Below, piece after piece: positions 33,505 to 42,673 of a stretch of DNA of 64,000 bases. A program made the translations under genes and the position numbers. Under the pieces are notes generated by a model, which was not told the origin of the DNA, searched no databases, and was given only the letters and a program-made list of their open reading frames with translations. How positions within the stretch are numbered: the stretch's first letter is position 1; every line of letters begins with the position of its first letter. This DNA comes from CAZFIM01 sp964519615. GTDB lineage: Bacteria > Chloroflexota > Dehalococcoidia > GIF9 > UBA5629. The DNA is taken from contig CAZFIM010000004.1 of NCBI GenBank assembly GCA_964519615.1, positions 1 through 64,000 on the forward strand, in the 5' to 3' direction.

Positions 33505-34497
33505 TTAATACCCTCTCTTCTTATTAACCAGCTTGATAAGTCTTTTACCGCTCAGATATCTCTTCAGGTTCTCACAAAAGATATCTGTGGCGACATCATA
33601 GTAATTTTCCAGTCTGCCGGCAAGGTGGGGCGTGATAATCACATTGGGAAACTGCCAGAGGCGGCTGTGCGGTGGTAGAGGTTCCTCAGCGAACGTGTCC
33701 AATCCCGCACCGGCGATTATATTATTCTCAAGCGCCCATATTAGCGCATCCTCATCGATTACACTACCCCTGGCGATATTGACAAGAAAAGCCCCCGGTT
33801 TCATCGATTTCAATTCCCGCCGCCCAATGAGATTGACCGTCTCCGTTATTGATGGAACGGCAAGCACCACAAAGTCACTTTGTGCAAGCAGTTCATTCAT
33901 CCGTGATGATGGCAGCAGCAGATCAACATTTCTTCCTCCGGTGACCTCACGGACCGAACGTCTGGTACCCAGCACCTTCATTCCATATGCTTTGGACATG
34001 CGTGCGATCTCTTTTCCTATATTTCCCAGTCCCACGATTCCGATAGTCTTACCGCAAATTAACATGGGAATGAACCTTTCCCATCTCTTCTGCTCCTGCA
34101 TTTTAAGTGAAAAGGGCGAGCGTTTGGCAAACATCGATATCATGGTGAATACAAGCTCGGTAATCTGGATACCGTGCATACCGCTGGTATTGGTTACTAT
34201 TACGGGACTTTTAAAGATATCGGCGTATATTTCCTGGTCAACTCCCGCCAGTACGGTTTGGATCCATTTCAACCGCGGGGCCCTTCCGATAAGGTCCTCG
34301 GGCGGCAGTAAGCCGTACACGATATCGGCACGGGAAAGAATAACATCGAACTCAGCTTTGCGGCTGTAATCACCCCCCTGCTCAGCAGCATTCAACTCAG
34401 CAGCATCCACTACCTTAAAGAGGGGACTGACCGCGGCAATGCGTGCCTTATTGCTATCATCCAGTTTGCAGGCGATAACGATGGTAAGCTTATCCAT
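33505..34497 (-). CDS. D-isomer 2-hydroxyacid dehydrogenase
   Basis: The product is 330 residues. The NAD motif is GIVGLGNIGKEIARM. The catalytic set is Arg in 'VNIARGSVID', Glu in 'DTFAEEPLP' and His in 'IITPHLAG'. This is a different subgroup from the CtBP-like enzyme at 24165-25178, closer to the ghrA/phosphoglycerate-dehydrogenase-like proteins with a cytosolic 2-oxo acid reductase role. It is a single gene on the minus strand, convergent with the gene at 33056. The substrate is unknown. The start MDKLTIVIAC at 34497 is the only good ATG. Confidence 0.88.
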   Translation of the reverse strand: MDKLTIVIACKLDDSNKARIAAVSPLFKVVDAAELNAAEQGGDYSRKAEFDVILSRADIVYGLLPPEDLIGRAPRLKWIQTVLAGVDQEIYADIFKSPVIVTNTSGMHGIQITELVFTMISMFAKRSPFSLKMQEQKRWERFIPMLICGKTIGIVGLGNIGKEIARMSKAYGMKVLGTRRSVREVTGGRNVDLLLPSSRMNELLAQSDFVVLAVPSITETVNLIGRRELKSMKPGAFLVNIARGSVIDEDALIWALENNIIAGAGLDTFAEEPLPPHSRLWQFPNVIITPHLAGRLENYYDVATDIFCENLKRYLSGKRLIKLVNKKRGY

Positions 34498-34690
34498 AAT
34501 ACTCCTTATTACAGGTCTTTATTGTAGCGTACCGAAATCATGAGTACCTTTGCAACCTCACAGCGGCTTTATTTTTTTTCAATCTTCGTAAAGCTGCCCG
34601 TCAAGCTTTTTTTACCCGGGGGATTCACTGGGTTATAATTGCTCATATACCTGTAAAAGGAGCAGAAAAAGAACCATGGGTTGAAGACCG

Positions 34691-35356
34691 ATGGACATGA
34701 GTCTCGTGCAAGGACTCACGGAAAAACAGACCCGGGATAAAGAACTCTACCTCAGCAAGCTGGTTCTTTTCCTTCAATCCGCCGGCATCGACGCTTCCTT
34801 CAACCATGAGACGGTGCTCAGTCTTTATAAAACGGTGAGAGAGAATGAACCGGTCATAAACGTAACAGGCCAGTATATCAGTAAGATCACCTTGCGCACG
34901 CGGTTATTTGCCTACTGCGGCTCATGGAAAAGCATTTCATTCTTTGATTATGAGTCCTTGCTGACAACATCTCCACCCCCGCGGTTCTGCGGTAAAATGA
35001 AGGCCTATGTCAGACCCGTCGTACAAGGCCGTTTTCTGGGAATATTCGGAGGCAGGGTCGCTGCAGTCAAATGGGCGGGCGGGGAGCTGGCAGAACTGCT
35101 CAATAGTGACAGCGGGCTTGCAGAAAAGCTTTTTGCATTATCGGGCAGCTATGGTTACCCCGATGTCATCGTTCAGTTCAGAGATACAGCTGTTGCCGAG
35201 ATATCGGGACCTCAGTTCGATTCACCGCCACCTTTCCTTAGTAATGTTATGTCATATCCCGATCTGCCGGTACAAAAAGACGACTTCTTCTATGCCTTCG
35301 GCCTCTATAACACCATATCCCGCTACCTGAGCCGACTGGCCGATGACGACGTATAA
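34691..35356 (+). CDS. conserved protein of unknown function
   Basis: The product is 221 residues from ATG 34691 or 34697. There is no signal peptide. The N-terminal third is helical ('KQTRDKELYLSKLVLFLQSAG'); the middle carries 'LRTRLFAYCGSWKSISFFDYESL' and 'VVQGRFLGIFGGRVAAVKWAGG'. No motif I can assign is present. A TATAAT lies at about 34634-34639 with a weak -35, and an AAAGGAG near 34657 is too far to be the ribosome site of this start. A 172-nt gap with nothing evident follows. Confidence 0.55.
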   Translation: MDMSLVQGLTEKQTRDKELYLSKLVLFLQSAGIDASFNHETVLSLYKTVRENEPVINVTGQYISKITLRTRLFAYCGSWKSISFFDYESLLTTSPPPRFCGKMKAYVRPVVQGRFLGIFGGRVAAVKWAGGELAELLNSDSGLAEKLFALSGSYGYPDVIVQFRDTAVAEISGPQFDSPPPFLSNVMSYPDLPVQKDDFFYAFGLYNTISRYLSRLADDDV

Positions 35357-35528
35357 ACCTACTTACTTTCGTTACCGCATAAACGGAAGACATATATTAC
35401 ACTGATGCTCAATTATTGCCCCACAAGATGTTGAAAGACCTCAAGATGCAGATACGGTCGATAAACCTTTCATTTGCTTAGACGTTCTTATACTAAAGAG
35501 CAATGGCCAGGGGGAACAAATAGTCATC

Positions 35529-35741
35529 ATGAAACAAATTAAGTTACCGTTCCGGAAACCACAATTAAGTGAGGTGCCGCCGCTCAAAGAAATGTTGGCT
35601 CCTTGCCCGATATGCGGAGGTACAACCGATATCAATTGGTCGGGACATATCGCCTGCCATAGCTGCGGACAGGAATGGAAGCTCAGTGGCGTTCCGCTGC
35701 CTGATGCCGGTGGCCAGGAAGGTCTTTTCTTTCAGTTCTAG
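35529..35741 (+). CDS. small zinc-ribbon protein
   Basis: The product is 70 residues. CPICGG (about residues 26-31) and CHSCGQ (about 43-48) form a four-Cys zinc ribbon. The remainder is short and hydrophilic. The Shine-Dalgarno candidate GGGGG is 14 nt from the ATG, which is long. It stands alone between the unknown gene at 34691 and the convergent DUF3267 gene. A nucleic-acid-binding or metal-carrying role is likely for the fold, but nothing more can be said. Confidence 0.6.
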   Translation: MKQIKLPFRKPQLSEVPPLKEMLAPCPICGGTTDINWSGHIACHSCGQEWKLSGVPLPDAGGQEGLFFQF

Positions 35742-35879
35742 ATTTGTGCTTTTGCACGGGCCGGGTCGTCCGGCACATGTCCTCTACCAATTACGGCCAT
35801 GGCCGCTAACAACCATTGTTCAATCAAATAATAGAGGCCGTCCATAGATTCACCATAGACACCGCCTGCTTTACGTTGC

Positions 35880-36446
35880 CTATTTATACACAGTTTGTTC
35901 CTGCCGAATATAGATATCACAGCCCGGTGCATCGGGATAATCAAATATCAGCGCATCGTCGGGAAACGGGCGCAGTTTGATAAACATCATCACATCCCCG
36001 ATACCAGCGGCCGTGAGAATACCGCCCAGCACGGTGAGCAAAAGTACATTGGCGGCAATTCCGACAATGAGCGGTACTGCGCCGGTAAGCAGGATGGGAA
36101 GAAGAAGCGCTATCCTCACACCCTTCAGCACAACAGGTTTGCGGTAGTGTGTATAGAAACTCATATAGCGTAACATGAAACCAAACCTGAACTCCGCAGG
36201 AGAAGCTTTTGCAAACAAAAGTAAACCGGCCGCATGCAGCAGCTCGTGCAGTACAAAACCGGCCAGTAACAGCAATAATAACAGCATGACACTTGCTATT
36301 GTCAGAGTATAGTCAATGTGCTGCCAGATGACAATTTGAACCGTAATACCTGCTGCCATAAGGATTATTGTCGCCAGTGTTCCGAACATCTGCAGCTTTT
36401 GGCTGGAGAGTTTAATACTGTGTTTTCGATATTCATCCATATTCAT
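35880..36446 (-). CDS. DUF3267-type membrane metallopeptidase-like protein
   Basis: The product is about 188 residues from ATG 36446 (MNMDEYRKH) or 36440. Four membrane helices are seen. The second ends with HELLHA (about residues 70-75), an HExxH zinc motif placed at the membrane as in site-2-protease-like proteins. The C-terminal 'GDVMMFIKLRPFPDDALIFDYP' is the other conserved region of the family. A TATACT about 17 nt before the start implies a very short leader. It is divergent from the RdhA-like gene with 120 nt between starts. Function is unknown; regulated intramembrane proteolysis is one possibility. Confidence 0.75.
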   Translation of the reverse strand: MNMDEYRKHSIKLSSQKLQMFGTLATIILMAAGITVQIVIWQHIDYTLTIASVMLLLLLLLAGFVLHELLHAAGLLLFAKASPAEFRFGFMLRYMSFYTHYRKPVVLKGVRIALLLPILLTGAVPLIVGIAANVLLLTVLGGILTAAGIGDVMMFIKLRPFPDDALIFDYPDAPGCDIYIRQEQTVYK

Positions 36447-36566
36447 GACAGTCAATAGTATAAAGGATATTCGGTTCTGATACATCCGGCCGTAGTAACC
36501 TGTGATAGAATTAATTTTACCATCGACTTTCGCAGACAGCAGCAAATAACTATCACAGGAACTATC

Positions 36567-37733
36567 ATGACATCGATACGCAAAAGCAAGTCTATCCTCT
36601 ACAGCGACAGGCCTCTTGGCCCCCTGCCCATGCACCGCATCAAGCGGGTTGAACGGCCGACCACGCTCATTACCGATGAGGTGCAGCGCATAGATGCACG
36701 AAAGACGGCACTATTGCAAGCAGCCGACGGCAGTTACGGAGAAGCGGTAAAAAAGGCGTCAGTGCCTTTCCTGCCTATGAAATATCCCATCTCGGCCGCC
36801 ATAGCAGAGGTTAAAGATAAAATGGCGTCGATAAGAGAAAAAGAAGTGGACGGTATCGCAAGACCGGTCAATACAGATCCTGCCGTCCTGAGCCGCCATA
36901 TCAAGTCCCTTGGCTATTTTTTGGGCGCCGATATTATGGGTATCTGCCGCCTGCCGTATTACGCAATCTACTCCCATGATAGAGACGGCAATTCCGTAGA
37001 TATCGAATATAAAAATGCCATCATGATGGTTATGCGCAAGGAGCCGCATACGCTGGCTGCTTCTACTGGGAATGATTGGATAGGAGACGCTGTTAGTTTT
37101 CAGTCGTACACCAGGCTTGCTCTGGCAACTGAGATAATGGCATGTTATATCAAAAGAATCGGCTATCCCGCCTCACCGCAGAATATGGTTTCAGGTTATC
37201 ATGTCCTTTTACCGCCTCTATTACTGTGGGCGGGGATCGGCGAGGTAGCCCGCACCGGCATCATACTCAACCCCTTTTTGGGCATGGCCTATAAGGCAGC
37301 CGCTGTATTGACAGATATGCCGCTGGAGCCTGATATGCCCATCGATTTCGGCCTGCAGAATTTCTGCAGCCTTTGCCGTATATGCGCAGATGTCTGTCCC
37401 AGCAAAGCCATATCGTCACAAGACAAGGTATTGTACAACGGCTACAAAACGTGGAAGCTTAAAGAGAAAAACTGCGCTGTCTACAGCGTGACCAATAATA
37501 CAGGTACTATTTGCCAGATATGCGCCAAGGCCTGCCCCTGGACTAATCCTCTCACCTGGCCACACAATACCGTACGACGTATGGTACAGCATTCCGCTCT
37601 TGCGGCCAGAGTAGCTATCGCAGCCAGTAAGCTCACCGGCATCAACAGAGGCAATGCCGAGCAGCAATGGTGGTTCGATATGCACTATGATAATAACGGC
37701 AACCTGGAGATATTGGACCGCGGCGAACAATAA
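36567..37733 (+). CDS. reductive-dehalogenase-like corrinoid/Fe-S protein (no TAT signal)
   Basis: The product is 388 residues. The C-terminal part has both RdhA cluster motifs: C267-x2-C270-x2-C273-x3-C277-P and C303-x12-C316-x2-C319-x3-C323-P. RdhA-type core features are also present: 'LGYFLGADIMGICRLPYYA', 'IKRIGYPASPQN', 'LLLWAGIGEVARTGIILNPFLG' and 'TDMPLEPDMPIDFG'. There is no twin-arginine signal and no rdhB anchor gene. The protein is therefore probably a soluble cobamide-dependent reductase or a non-respiratory member such as epoxyqueuosine-reductase-like relatives, rather than a membrane respiratory dehalogenase. AGGA lies 8 nt before the ATG. Confidence 0.8.
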   Translation: MTSIRKSKSILYSDRPLGPLPMHRIKRVERPTTLITDEVQRIDARKTALLQAADGSYGEAVKKASVPFLPMKYPISAAIAEVKDKMASIREKEVDGIARPVNTDPAVLSRHIKSLGYFLGADIMGICRLPYYAIYSHDRDGNSVDIEYKNAIMMVMRKEPHTLAASTGNDWIGDAVSFQSYTRLALATEIMACYIKRIGYPASPQNMVSGYHVLLPPLLLWAGIGEVARTGIILNPFLGMAYKAAAVLTDMPLEPDMPIDFGLQNFCSLCRICADVCPSKAISSQDKVLYNGYKTWKLKEKNCAVYSVTNNTGTICQICAKACPWTNPLTWPHNTVRRMVQHSALAARVAIAASKLTGINRGNAEQQWWFDMHYDNNGNLEILDRGEQ

Positions 37734-37738
37734 CTGCT

Positions 37739-37954
37739 CTATCCCGAATCTGCATCATACTGAAAGACTTCTTCTAGAGCGGCGCCCAGAGCACGGGCTA
37801 TTTTGAATGCAAGCTCAATCGAAGGTACATATTTGTTCTGCTCCAGGGCAATGATAGTCTGGCGCGTACAGCCGGCGCGCAGAGCCAGTTCCTCCTGAGT
37901 CATCTCATCGCAGGCAAAACGCAGCTTTCTGATACGGTTGGTCACTGCAGGCAC
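37739..37954 (-). CDS. XRE-family HTH regulator
   Basis: The product is 71 residues from a GTG at 37954 with GGAGG 10 nt upstream. It is almost entirely one helix-turn-helix domain ('[39 protein letters not shown]' spread over residues 18-56). Small stand-alone HTH proteins of this kind are commonly paired with a multi-helix membrane protein, as here with the gene just upstream (3-nt gap). It probably binds the palindrome at 38436-38450 in the shared promoter. Confidence 0.88.
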   Translation of the reverse strand: MPAVTNRIRKLRFACDEMTQEELALRAGCTRQTIIALEQNKYVPSIELAFKIARALGAALEEVFQYDADSG

Positions 37955-37957
37955 GGC

Positions 37958-38422
37958 TTATCTTCCTCCCTGCGCTTGCCGGTAGCCCAGCACAATACCC
38001 AGAGAAAGCGCAAGGGTACTGATGATAAGAGTGGATAGTAAAATCAGGGTCAGAAAAATAACCGGGACCTGTCCCTGCTCATGATAGACCTCGGTCAGAA
38101 CGATCACCCAGGCTGCCAGAGAAAATACGGCTGCCGCCCACTGCGCTTTAGGCGCCTTACCCAGAACAAGCCTGTCCCGTTCATCCAACTGCTGCGGTTT
38201 CCTGAGCGTAATGTTCACCAATATCAGATATATCAAAGGTACAGCTATCCATATAACGTAGACAATTATCCTGAATCCGCAATCCTGCTCGAAAGCGCTG
38301 ATACCACCTTTGACTATAAAGACCGCAATAATGACACAGGAAAGAATGAGCCCTATCACAAGGCTGTACAATGCACGTTTTTGCACCGGCGCCATTGATG
38401 TCCTCCTTCTGTAGTTATCCAT
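37958..38422 (-). CDS. four-helix membrane protein paired with an XRE regulator
   Basis: The product is 154 residues with four predicted membrane helices in two pairs (about residues 16-38, 48-68, 92-110, 120-146) and a cytoplasmic loop 'LRKPQQLDERDRLVLGKAPK'. This resembles the DUF2178-like proteins that precede small HTH regulators. The function of such pairs is not established; sensing membrane state is a common guess. It is the first gene of the two-gene operon, with a strong promoter at 38447-38475. Confidence 0.75.
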   Translation of the reverse strand: MDNYRRRTSMAPVQKRALYSLVIGLILSCVIIAVFIVKGGISAFEQDCGFRIIVYVIWIAVPLIYLILVNITLRKPQQLDERDRLVLGKAPKAQWAAAVFSLAAWVIVLTEVYHEQGQVPVIFLTLILLSTLIISTLALSLGIVLGYRQAQGGR

Positions 38423-38435
38423 ACTATAGTAACTT

Positions 38436-38475
38436 CAATATAACATATTGTAATTTATTATTTACATATTGTCAA
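38436..38475 (-). promoter_or_regulatory. promoter and palindromic operator of the membrane protein/XRE pair
   Basis: On the minus strand, TTGACA (38470-38475) and TACAAT (38447-38452) are separated by 17 nt. A 15-nt palindrome, CAATAT-GTT-ATATTG (38436-38450), overlaps the -10 box and start site, a position typical of repression by an XRE protein. Confidence 0.7.
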
Positions 38476-38658
38476 CTATTTATTACATCCCTATCACATT
38501 TTTCTGATCGCTTACCGGAGAAGAATTACACATCTACAGTATTCTCATCCAGTACCCCCACCAGTACCTTTTACTCATCTCCAAAATAGACTATCGGCCT
38601 ATTTACGGCAAGCTGCTCCCCTGAGATACTGAAAGGGCACCCTCGTAGTAGTAAATTT

Positions 38659-40365
38659 ATGAAGAAAAGCGGCAAATCAAAAAACCAGCCGGTTATCGCT
38701 TTTACGGAATTCAGGCAGCTTGCGGATAAGCATTCCGAGACCGATATCGAATACCGCAAGATGAAAGCGTTCTATGATATCGCCAGGGCAACTACCGGCA
38801 GCCTAGATCTACAGGAAACACTGGAGAAGGCACTGCATGAATTGCTGGATATCACGTCTTCTGACAAAGGCATTTGCTATCTGCTGGATGCGGACAGGGG
38901 TATACTCACAGCCAGAGCGCAGGAAGGATTTCAGAAGATAAAAAATATACATCCGGTAGGACTTGGACACGAGGAATTGCGCTTGCTGCTGCAGTGGAAA
39001 TCGCCTTGTCAGGAGCCCTCGGAGATAGTAGGCCCGACAACGCTTCAGTGTCTGCTTAAGCCGCTGGAGCGGACAGCAGAAGATCCATACCTGTTTGTCC
39101 CTTTTACAGGAAGAAGTCATATGATTACGCTCATGCTCCTGGGGCGTAAAGGAGTCAATATTTATACCAGAGAAGATCTCGCTTTGACAGGAGCGTTAGG
39201 CGCTGAATCAGGGGTGTGCTTTGAGAATGCTCTCGCTTTTGAGAATGTCAGCCGGCTTGCTACCAGAGATATGCTCACAGAGCTTTATAATCAGAATTTC
39301 TTTTTACAGCGTTTAAATGAAGAGGTAGAACGCAGTGCGCGCTACGGGCAGAAATGCTCGTTCATCATGCTGGAACTGATAGATCTGGATGTATTTAATA
39401 ATATCATGGGGCATCCGTGCGGCGAAGCTACGCTTAAGGATGTAGCAGATTGTCTGCGCAAATGCCTCAGGCATATGGATATAGCCTGCCGGTACGGGAG
39501 CGCCTCTTTCGGACTTATACTGCCGGAAACAGGCAGCAAAGAGGCGTATCAGGTGGCGGAGCGCATACGGCAAGCGCTTCAGAAGCGGTCTATTTTACAT
39601 GAGACTCTAGATGATACCAGGCTTGCCTATAATATAGGCGTTACCTCTTTTCCCGGCGACGCGCCCTCAGCAGAGGGTCTGATACGGAGGGTAGAGATAG
39701 CACTGGGAGCCGCAAAACAGAAGGGCGGAAACCGGACCGTTCAGGCATCCGAGGTGCTGGGCACCATCGGAAGTGCGAAACGCTCGGTCTGGGAAGTAGC
39801 GGAGTATCTGGAGGCAGCGGGAGTCAATACCATTTACGGTATGGCAGCGGCAATCGATGCCAGAGACCCCTGCACCTCCAATCACTCCCGTAATGTTGCT
39901 GGTTATGCCGTCACCATTGGAAATGCGCTGCATCTCCCTTGTGGGGAGATGCAGCGTCTGCGAAGCGCCGCTCTAATACATGATATTGGCAAGATCGGTA
40001 TACCTGATTCCGTGATCAATAAGCCCGGCCCTCCCAACGAAGCGGAATGGAAAATGATACAAAAACATCCTGAACTTGGCTCGGTCATAGTCAGCCATAT
40101 GCCGGACCTGAGTCCTTGTGTTCCTATCATACGCCATCATCATGAGTGGTATGACGGCAGCGGTTATCCGGATGGACTTGAAAGCAATGAAATACCCTAT
40201 GAATCACGAATCATCGCGGTCGCCGAAGCCTACGATGCTATGATCAACCCCCGCTCATATCATCAACCGCTCTTGCCTGAAGAAGCTGTTGAGGAACTGC
40301 GCCGCTGCTCAGGAACCCAGTTCGATCCGGTAATCATCGCCGCCTTTCTGCCCTCACTGGTATAA
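38659..40365 (+). CDS. GAF / degenerate GGDEF / HD-GYP signalling protein
   Basis: The product is 568 residues. A GAF-like sensory region lies at about residues 30-190. A GGDEF-fold domain follows (about 200-360), but its active motif reads GSASF (in 'RYGSASFGLIL'), so cyclase activity is not expected; it may bind GTP or dimerise. The C-terminal HD-GYP domain (about 385-565) has the intact motifs HDIGKIGIPD, HHHEWYDGSGYPDG and 'IIAVAEAYDAM'. HD-GYP proteins hydrolyse cyclic di-GMP. The protein is cytoplasmic and is preceded by no strong Shine-Dalgarno sequence. The overall effect would be to lower c-di-GMP in response to a GAF ligand. Confidence 0.9.
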   Translation: MKKSGKSKNQPVIAFTEFRQLADKHSETDIEYRKMKAFYDIARATTGSLDLQETLEKALHELLDITSSDKGICYLLDADRGILTARAQEGFQKIKNIHPVGLGHEELRLLLQWKSPCQEPSEIVGPTTLQCLLKPLERTAEDPYLFVPFTGRSHMITLMLLGRKGVNIYTREDLALTGALGAESGVCFENALAFENVSRLATRDMLTELYNQNFFLQRLNEEVERSARYGQKCSFIMLELIDLDVFNNIMGHPCGEATLKDVADCLRKCLRHMDIACRYGSASFGLILPETGSKEAYQVAERIRQALQKRSILHETLDDTRLAYNIGVTSFPGDAPSAEGLIRRVEIALGAAKQKGGNRTVQASEVLGTIGSAKRSVWEVAEYLEAAGVNTIYGMAAAIDARDPCTSNHSRNVAGYAVTIGNALHLPCGEMQRLRSAALIHDIGKIGIPDSVINKPGPPNEAEWKMIQKHPELGSVIVSHMPDLSPCVPIIRHHHEWYDGSGYPDGLESNEIPYESRIIAVAEAYDAMINPRSYHQPLLPEEAVEELRRCSGTQFDPVIIAAFLPSLV

Positions 40366-40476
40366 GCTCCTTAAAATATAGTACATAGTAACTATTTTCT
40401 CTATTTCTCCTCTTTTCTCCCCCCATATGCTCTGTCTGTGATAAAATAGTGAAGAATTACGCGCTGGGAATGAGCA

Positions 40477-41439
40477 ATGAGCACGCCGCATCAGGTTATC
40501 CTTGAAGAGCAGAATTTGAATATCAACTCCATCAAGCATGGCAAGTTGACATGGTATTATATAGAGAAGCCAACCGTTCAGGAGGTCGCCTTTCTTTCAC
40601 AGAATTTCAGTTTTCATCCCCTTGACCTGGACGATATACTCAGCCGCGTGCAGCGGCCCAAGATAGACGAATATGAACACTATCTTTTTCTCGTGCTCCA
40701 TTTCCCTGTTTTCAATAAGGAAAACAGGGTTACCACCTCCAGCGAAGTGGATATTTTCATCGGAGAGAACTATGTAATCACCGTGCACTGCTCAGCAGAC
40801 TTGAAACCGCTTTCCAAATTGTTTAAGGAGTGCCAGATAGATCTCGATACCAGGAAAAAATTCATGAGCTACAGCTCCGGTTACCTGCTCTACCATATCC
40901 TGGACCGGCTGGTGAACTACTGTTTCCCTATTCTGAATAAAGTAACCGATAATATCGAGAAGGTCGAAGATCTCATCTTCACCCGGACAGTGCCGGAAAC
41001 CGTGCGGGAGATCCTTATGATTCGCAGAGATCTCATCTCCTTCCGGCGTGTCATTCATCCGCAGATAAGCGTGGTGGATTCGCTGGAGCATGAGGATTAT
41101 CCTTTCCTGAAAGAAGATCAAGAGATTTACTTCGGCGATATCGCCGACCACACACACAAGATATGGGATGCACTGGAGGACTGTAAAGAGGTAGTAGACG
41201 GACTGGCTGAGACCAGCAATTGGCTTACCTCTCACCGGATACAGGAGGTAATGCGCATTCTCACCATCTTGACCGCTATCCTTGCTCCGGGTACGCTTAT
41301 AGCCAGTATTTACGGCATGAATGTAGAACTGCCGGGCGGAGGGTCCGGCAGCTTGATTCCTCTTGTCATCATTCTCTTTATTATGCTGGGGATCGCCGTA
41401 ACCATGCTGGTCTTCTTCCGCCGCCGCAACTGGCTCTAA
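40477..41439 (+). CDS. corA: CorA-family divalent metal transporter
   Basis: The product is 320 residues. A large cytoplasmic domain with coiled-coil helices is followed by two C-terminal membrane helices. The first helix ends in YGMN, the selectivity motif at the pore mouth, and the protein ends with the positively charged FFRRRNWL that closes the channel ring. CorA forms a homopentamer carrying Mg2+ (sometimes Co2+ or Ni2+). The extended periplasmic loop after GMN ('VELPGGGSGS') is short, as usual. It stands just upstream of the queuosine precursor transporter on the same strand. Confidence 0.93.
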   Translation: MSTPHQVILEEQNLNINSIKHGKLTWYYIEKPTVQEVAFLSQNFSFHPLDLDDILSRVQRPKIDEYEHYLFLVLHFPVFNKENRVTTSSEVDIFIGENYVITVHCSADLKPLSKLFKECQIDLDTRKKFMSYSSGYLLYHILDRLVNYCFPILNKVTDNIEKVEDLIFTRTVPETVREILMIRRDLISFRRVIHPQISVVDSLEHEDYPFLKEDQEIYFGDIADHTHKIWDALEDCKEVVDGLAETSNWLTSHRIQEVMRILTILTAILAPGTLIASIYGMNVELPGGGSGSLIPLVIILFIMLGIAVTMLVFFRRRNWL

Positions 41440-41472
41440 TACCTTTGCCTGTGTATAATAGCAAGCTGTATC

Positions 41473-42141
41473 ATGAACGTTTCATATAGACTGGTAGTTC
41501 TGGCGGCGCTTTTCGTCACCTGTATAATAACTGCTAATATACTGATAGTAAAACAGATAGCTGTCGCAGGCTTAACGCTGCCTGCCGCCATCATTATTTT
41601 TCCGATAAGCTACATCATCAGCGATATTTTGACCGAAGTCTACGGGTACCGTCAGGCCCGGCGCATAATCTGGCTTGGTTTTGCCTGCAACCTTATAGCC
41701 GTCGTTGCCTTTTGGCTCGGCAAAATCCTGCCGCCGGCGCAAGTGTTTCAGGGTCAGGAAGCTTATGAAAGCATCCTGGGCAGTACACCTCGCTTCCTGC
41801 TTGCGTCTTTTGCCGGATATATTGCCGGTGAATTCGCCAACTCATTTATACTGGCTAAAATGAAAATCGCAACAGGCGGCAGATGGCTCTGGATGCGTAC
41901 CATCGGTTCCACACTGGTGGGAGAAGGAATAGATACGGTCTTTGCGCTGACAATCGCTCTGGCAGGGATACTGCCGTGGCCGGTACTGGGTGGCATGATT
42001 ATCGCGCACTGGCTGCTTAAAACAGCGTATGAAATTATCATTACTCCCCTCACCTATTATGTGGTAAACTACCTCAAGCGCAAAGAGGATATGGACGTGT
42101 ACGATGTGGGAACCGATTTCAATCCCCTGCAAATAAATTAA
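41473..42141 (+). CDS. queuosine precursor transporter (YhhQ family)
   Basis: The product is 222 residues with six or seven membrane helices. Family motifs are 'ITANILIVKQI', 'FPISYIISDILTEVYGYRQARR' (split across residues 43-64) and 'GGRWLWMRTIGSTLVGEGIDT'. The family imports preQ0, preQ1 or related 7-deazaguanines for queuosine tRNA modification. No queuosine riboswitch is seen upstream. The stop overlaps the start of the Mut7-C gene by one base (TAATG), so the two are translationally coupled. Confidence 0.9.
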   Translation: MNVSYRLVVLAALFVTCIITANILIVKQIAVAGLTLPAAIIIFPISYIISDILTEVYGYRQARRIIWLGFACNLIAVVAFWLGKILPPAQVFQGQEAYESILGSTPRFLLASFAGYIAGEFANSFILAKMKIATGGRWLWMRTIGSTLVGEGIDTVFALTIALAGILPWPVLGGMIIAHWLLKTAYEIIITPLTYYVVNYLKRKEDMDVYDVGTDFNPLQIN

Positions 42142-42653
42142 TGAGTGAACGGTGGTCCGGGGATAGCAGTATGGCGCCGAGATTTATTGTCGACCATAAT
42201 GTAGGCAAACTTGCCAGGTGGCTGCGGATGATGGGCTACGATTCGCTGCTGTTTACAGGGGCCGATGACGGTATTATGGTAAAGACGGCACTACAGCAGA
42301 AACGTATAATTCTGACCAGAGACAACGGGATCGCAGCACGCCGTCTGGCAGCAGAGGGAAAGATTACCGTCATTCTTATAAAAGGAGGGGAGCCGGCCAG
42401 ACAGCTCAGGCAGGTAGCGGAGGCTCTCAAACTGAAACTGAAATATCGTCCCTTTACACTCTGTCTGGAGTGTAATTGCGAACTTCAAGCACGGACAAAG
42501 GAAGAGGTACGCGGCCGTGTGCCGCCTCATGTTTTCAAGACCCGTTCCAGCTACATGGAATGCCTCTCTTGTCACCGCGTCTATTGGCGCGGCACTCACT
42601 GGGAGGCAATGTGTGATACATTGGAGAGATTTGAAAAGGAAATAGCAAGTTAA
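42141..42653 (+). CDS. Mut7-C RNase-domain protein with zinc ribbon
   Basis: The product is 170 residues. The N-terminal PIN-like Mut7-C domain starts 'MAPRFIVDHNVGKLARWLR' and carries the acidic residues of the nuclease fold (D in FIVDHN; 'TRDNGIAAR'). The C-terminal part has four Cys (CLEC and CLSC, plus HRVYWRGTHW) forming a zinc ribbon. A role in RNA decay or toxin-like action is suggested by the family; it is not experimentally settled. The start at 42141 is coupled to the upstream transporter; ATG 42171 is an alternative. Confidence 0.88.
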   Translation: MSERWSGDSSMAPRFIVDHNVGKLARWLRMMGYDSLLFTGADDGIMVKTALQQKRIILTRDNGIAARRLAAEGKITVILIKGGEPARQLRQVAEALKLKLKYRPFTLCLECNCELQARTKEEVRGRVPPHVFKTRSSYMECLSCHRVYWRGTHWEAMCDTLERFEKEIAS

Positions 42654-42673
42654 TATAAGGGCAGGATAAGCTT

